From Rhodothermales bacterium (GTDB lineage: Bacteria; Bacteroidota; Rhodothermia; Rhodothermales; JANQRZ01), in assembly GCA_028284265.1 (NCBI GenBank), contig JANQRZ010000011.1, forward strand, positions 1 to 64,000: 64,000 nucleotides of DNA, given 5' to 3'. Under the pieces are notes generated by a model. It was given only the letters and a program-made list of their open reading frames with translations. It was not told the origin of the DNA and made no database searches. Of the stretch, positions 62,909 to 64,000 are shown in pieces (positions within the stretch are counted from its first letter, which is position 1; each line of letters starts with the position of its first letter). Position numbers and translations under genes: made by a program.

Positions 62909-63976
62909 CTACAGAACGAGAAGCGACTTCGTCGTGCGCGTCAGCACCTCCGGCCCGTCTTCCCGCGCCACCACGATGTCTTCGATGCGGATACCGAACC
63001 GCTCAGGCAGATAGACGCCCGGCTCAACCGTGATGGCGGCATTCACCGGCAGCATATCATCGATGTGGTACGACAGGCGCGGCCACTCGTGGACCTGCAA
63101 CCCGACCCCATGACCGAGACCGTGCGAGAAGTAGTCACCCAGTCCGGCGTCTTTGATGATCTCGCGCGCCACACCGTCCACCGCCTTGCCCGATGCTCCG
63201 GCATGGATGGCTTCGATAGCGCGCTCTTGCGCTTCCAGCACGACGCCGTAGGCTTTCCGCGCTTCGTCGTCCGGCTCGCCGACCACCACCGTCCGCGTCA
63301 TGTCCGAGGCGTAGCCGTCGAGCACACAGCCCATGTCGATCACGATGAGGTCGCCGGAGCGAAACGTGCGGCTCGACGCCCGTGCGTGCGGTAGCGCCCC
63401 GTTTGGGCCGGAACCGACAATCGGCTCGAAGGCCATCGCCGACGCACCGCGTTTGAGGTGCTGGTATACGATCTCAGCCGCGAGGTCTTGCTCACTCAGT
63501 CCCGGCTTGATGAACGGCAAGATGGTATCGAACACCTCCTCCGTCACCGCCTGCGCCCGACGAATCGCCTCGATCTCATCTTCCGTCTTCGACGCGATGG
63601 CTTCACGAAGCAGACCCGAGACCGGCTCAAAGGCCATCTCAGGAAAGCGCTCCTGCCAGTCGTTCCACTGGGCGACGGTCACATGGTCGCCCTGTACAAG
63701 CACCGTCGCTGAATCACCGAACAAGCCCTCGCGCTCGATGTGCTCGACGAGGTTGTAGCCCGGCACATGAATCTCTGCGCCCGTGACTTCGGCGGCAGCT
63801 TGTGTCGTGTAACGCCCGTCGGTGAGAAAGTGCGCCGCGTCTGGGGTGACGACGAGGAGTGCGTTGGAGCCGGAGAAACCGACGACCCACCGGATGTCTG
63901 GCAGAAACGTCAGCAGCGCGGCATCAGCCCCGTGCTCGGCAGTGAGGCGACGGATCGTGGCGAGGCGGTCGGACAT
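62909..63976 (-). CDS. M24 metallopeptidase (Xaa-Pro aminopeptidase-like)
   Basis: A 355-residue pita-bread-fold peptidase. The metal ligands are in place: D214 (VIDMG), D225 (SDMTRT), H289 (GLGHGVG), E318 (TVEPG) and E332 (RIEDIV). The N-terminal domain of about 120 residues starts MSDRLATIRRLTAEHGADAALLTFLPDIRWVVGFSGS, typical of short bacterial PepQ or YqhT-like enzymes. It would cleave Xaa-Pro dipeptides or N-terminal Xaa-Pro bonds using two Mn2+ or Co2+. It is the first gene of the minus-strand glycosyltransferase operon within the window; its promoter lies near or beyond the window end. Confidence 0.93.
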   Translation of the reverse strand: MSDRLATIRRLTAEHGADAALLTFLPDIRWVVGFSGSNALLVVTPDAAHFLTDGRYTTQAAAEVTGAEIHVPGYNLVEHIEREGLFGDSATVLVQGDHVTVAQWNDWQERFPEMAFEPVSGLLREAIASKTEDEIEAIRRAQAVTEEVFDTILPFIKPGLSEQDLAAEIVYQHLKRGASAMAFEPIVGSGPNGALPHARASSRTFRSGDLIVIDMGCVLDGYASDMTRTVVVGEPDDEARKAYGVVLEAQERAIEAIHAGASGKAVDGVAREIIKDAGLGDYFSHGLGHGVGLQVHEWPRLSYHIDDMLPVNAAITVEPGVYLPERFGIRIEDIVVAREDGPEVLTRTTKSLLVL

Positions 63977-64000
63977 CAGGAGCGCACCGAGTAGTTGGGC

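Overview
The window looks like a chromosomal segment of a GC-rich member of the Bacteroidota/Rhodothermota line, most like Rhodothermales relatives of Salinibacter and Rubricoccus. The basis is three secreted proteins with a C-terminal type A (type IX secretion) sorting domain, many start codons preceded by pyrimidine-rich leaders instead of Shine-Dalgarno sites, candidate promoters close to the Bacteroidota TTG-N19-TAnnTTTG pattern, ECF sigma/Ser-Thr kinase pairing, and an HMG-CoA reductase. No rRNA, tRNA, CRISPR array, phage or transposase gene was recognised. The taxonomic call is inference.

Layout. 1-4.9 kb: tsaB behind a perfect 14-copy heptamer array, accD with a degenerate zinc ribbon, a DinB-like and a DUF1772 protein, and a LytS/LytTR two-component pair. 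4.9-11.5 kb: two T9SS cargo proteins (one flanked by a duplicated 3' end of the LytTR gene), an NTF2-like exported protein and a large GAF protein. 11.6-16.8 kb: an NSS transporter operon ending in a YfiM/DUF2279 protein that carries a translated palindromic repeat, then purF and infA. 16.9-23.4 kb, minus strand: acyl-CoA oxidase, nadA, LolD-type ATPase, NtrC-type regulator and a membrane-anchored TPR protein. 23.7-32.4 kb: gap-pgk, MscS, an ABC-2 exporter, lipoprotein, DDAH-like hydrolase and glycosyltransferase. 33.6-37 kb: ECF sigma factor with a Ser/Thr kinase-TPR protein. 37-39.6 kb: TPP riboswitch, thiC and an NTF2-like gene. 39.6-43.6 kb, minus strand: Ycf48-like T9SS cargo, DUF3592, HNH, DUF2147 and Lon-substrate-binding proteins. 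43.6-49.3 kb: sodium/solute symporter coupled to an outer-membrane-like protein, GNAT, and an OmpR/EnvZ-type pair. 49.5-58.7 kb: spondin-domain lipoprotein, HMG-CoA reductase, Crp/Fnr-VTT-SDR cluster, DinB, methyltransferase and SLC12-like transporter. 58.8-64 kb: an AT-richer secreted orphan and a tightly coupled minus-strand operon (M24 peptidase, GT2, RsbW-like kinase, GT87-methyltransferase fusion).

Most of the window is housekeeping metabolism mixed with envelope and signalling genes. The least ordinary signals are in the DNA between and across genes: (i) a family of 7- or 8-nt periodic arrays, several built as inverted arms, that abut or cross start codons; (ii) long palindromic repeats with GTCATTNCGAG-like ends, one of which is read through as about 33 residues of a lipoprotein-like gene; (iii) a thiC TPP riboswitch whose P1 strand, antisequestor and start-site sequence are all copies of one 8-9 nt word, giving an explicit model for translational control. 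No complete new system was identified. The nearest candidates are the overlapping GT2/RsbW/GT87-methyltransferase operon and the acyl-CoA oxidase with an N-terminal TerB-like domain.
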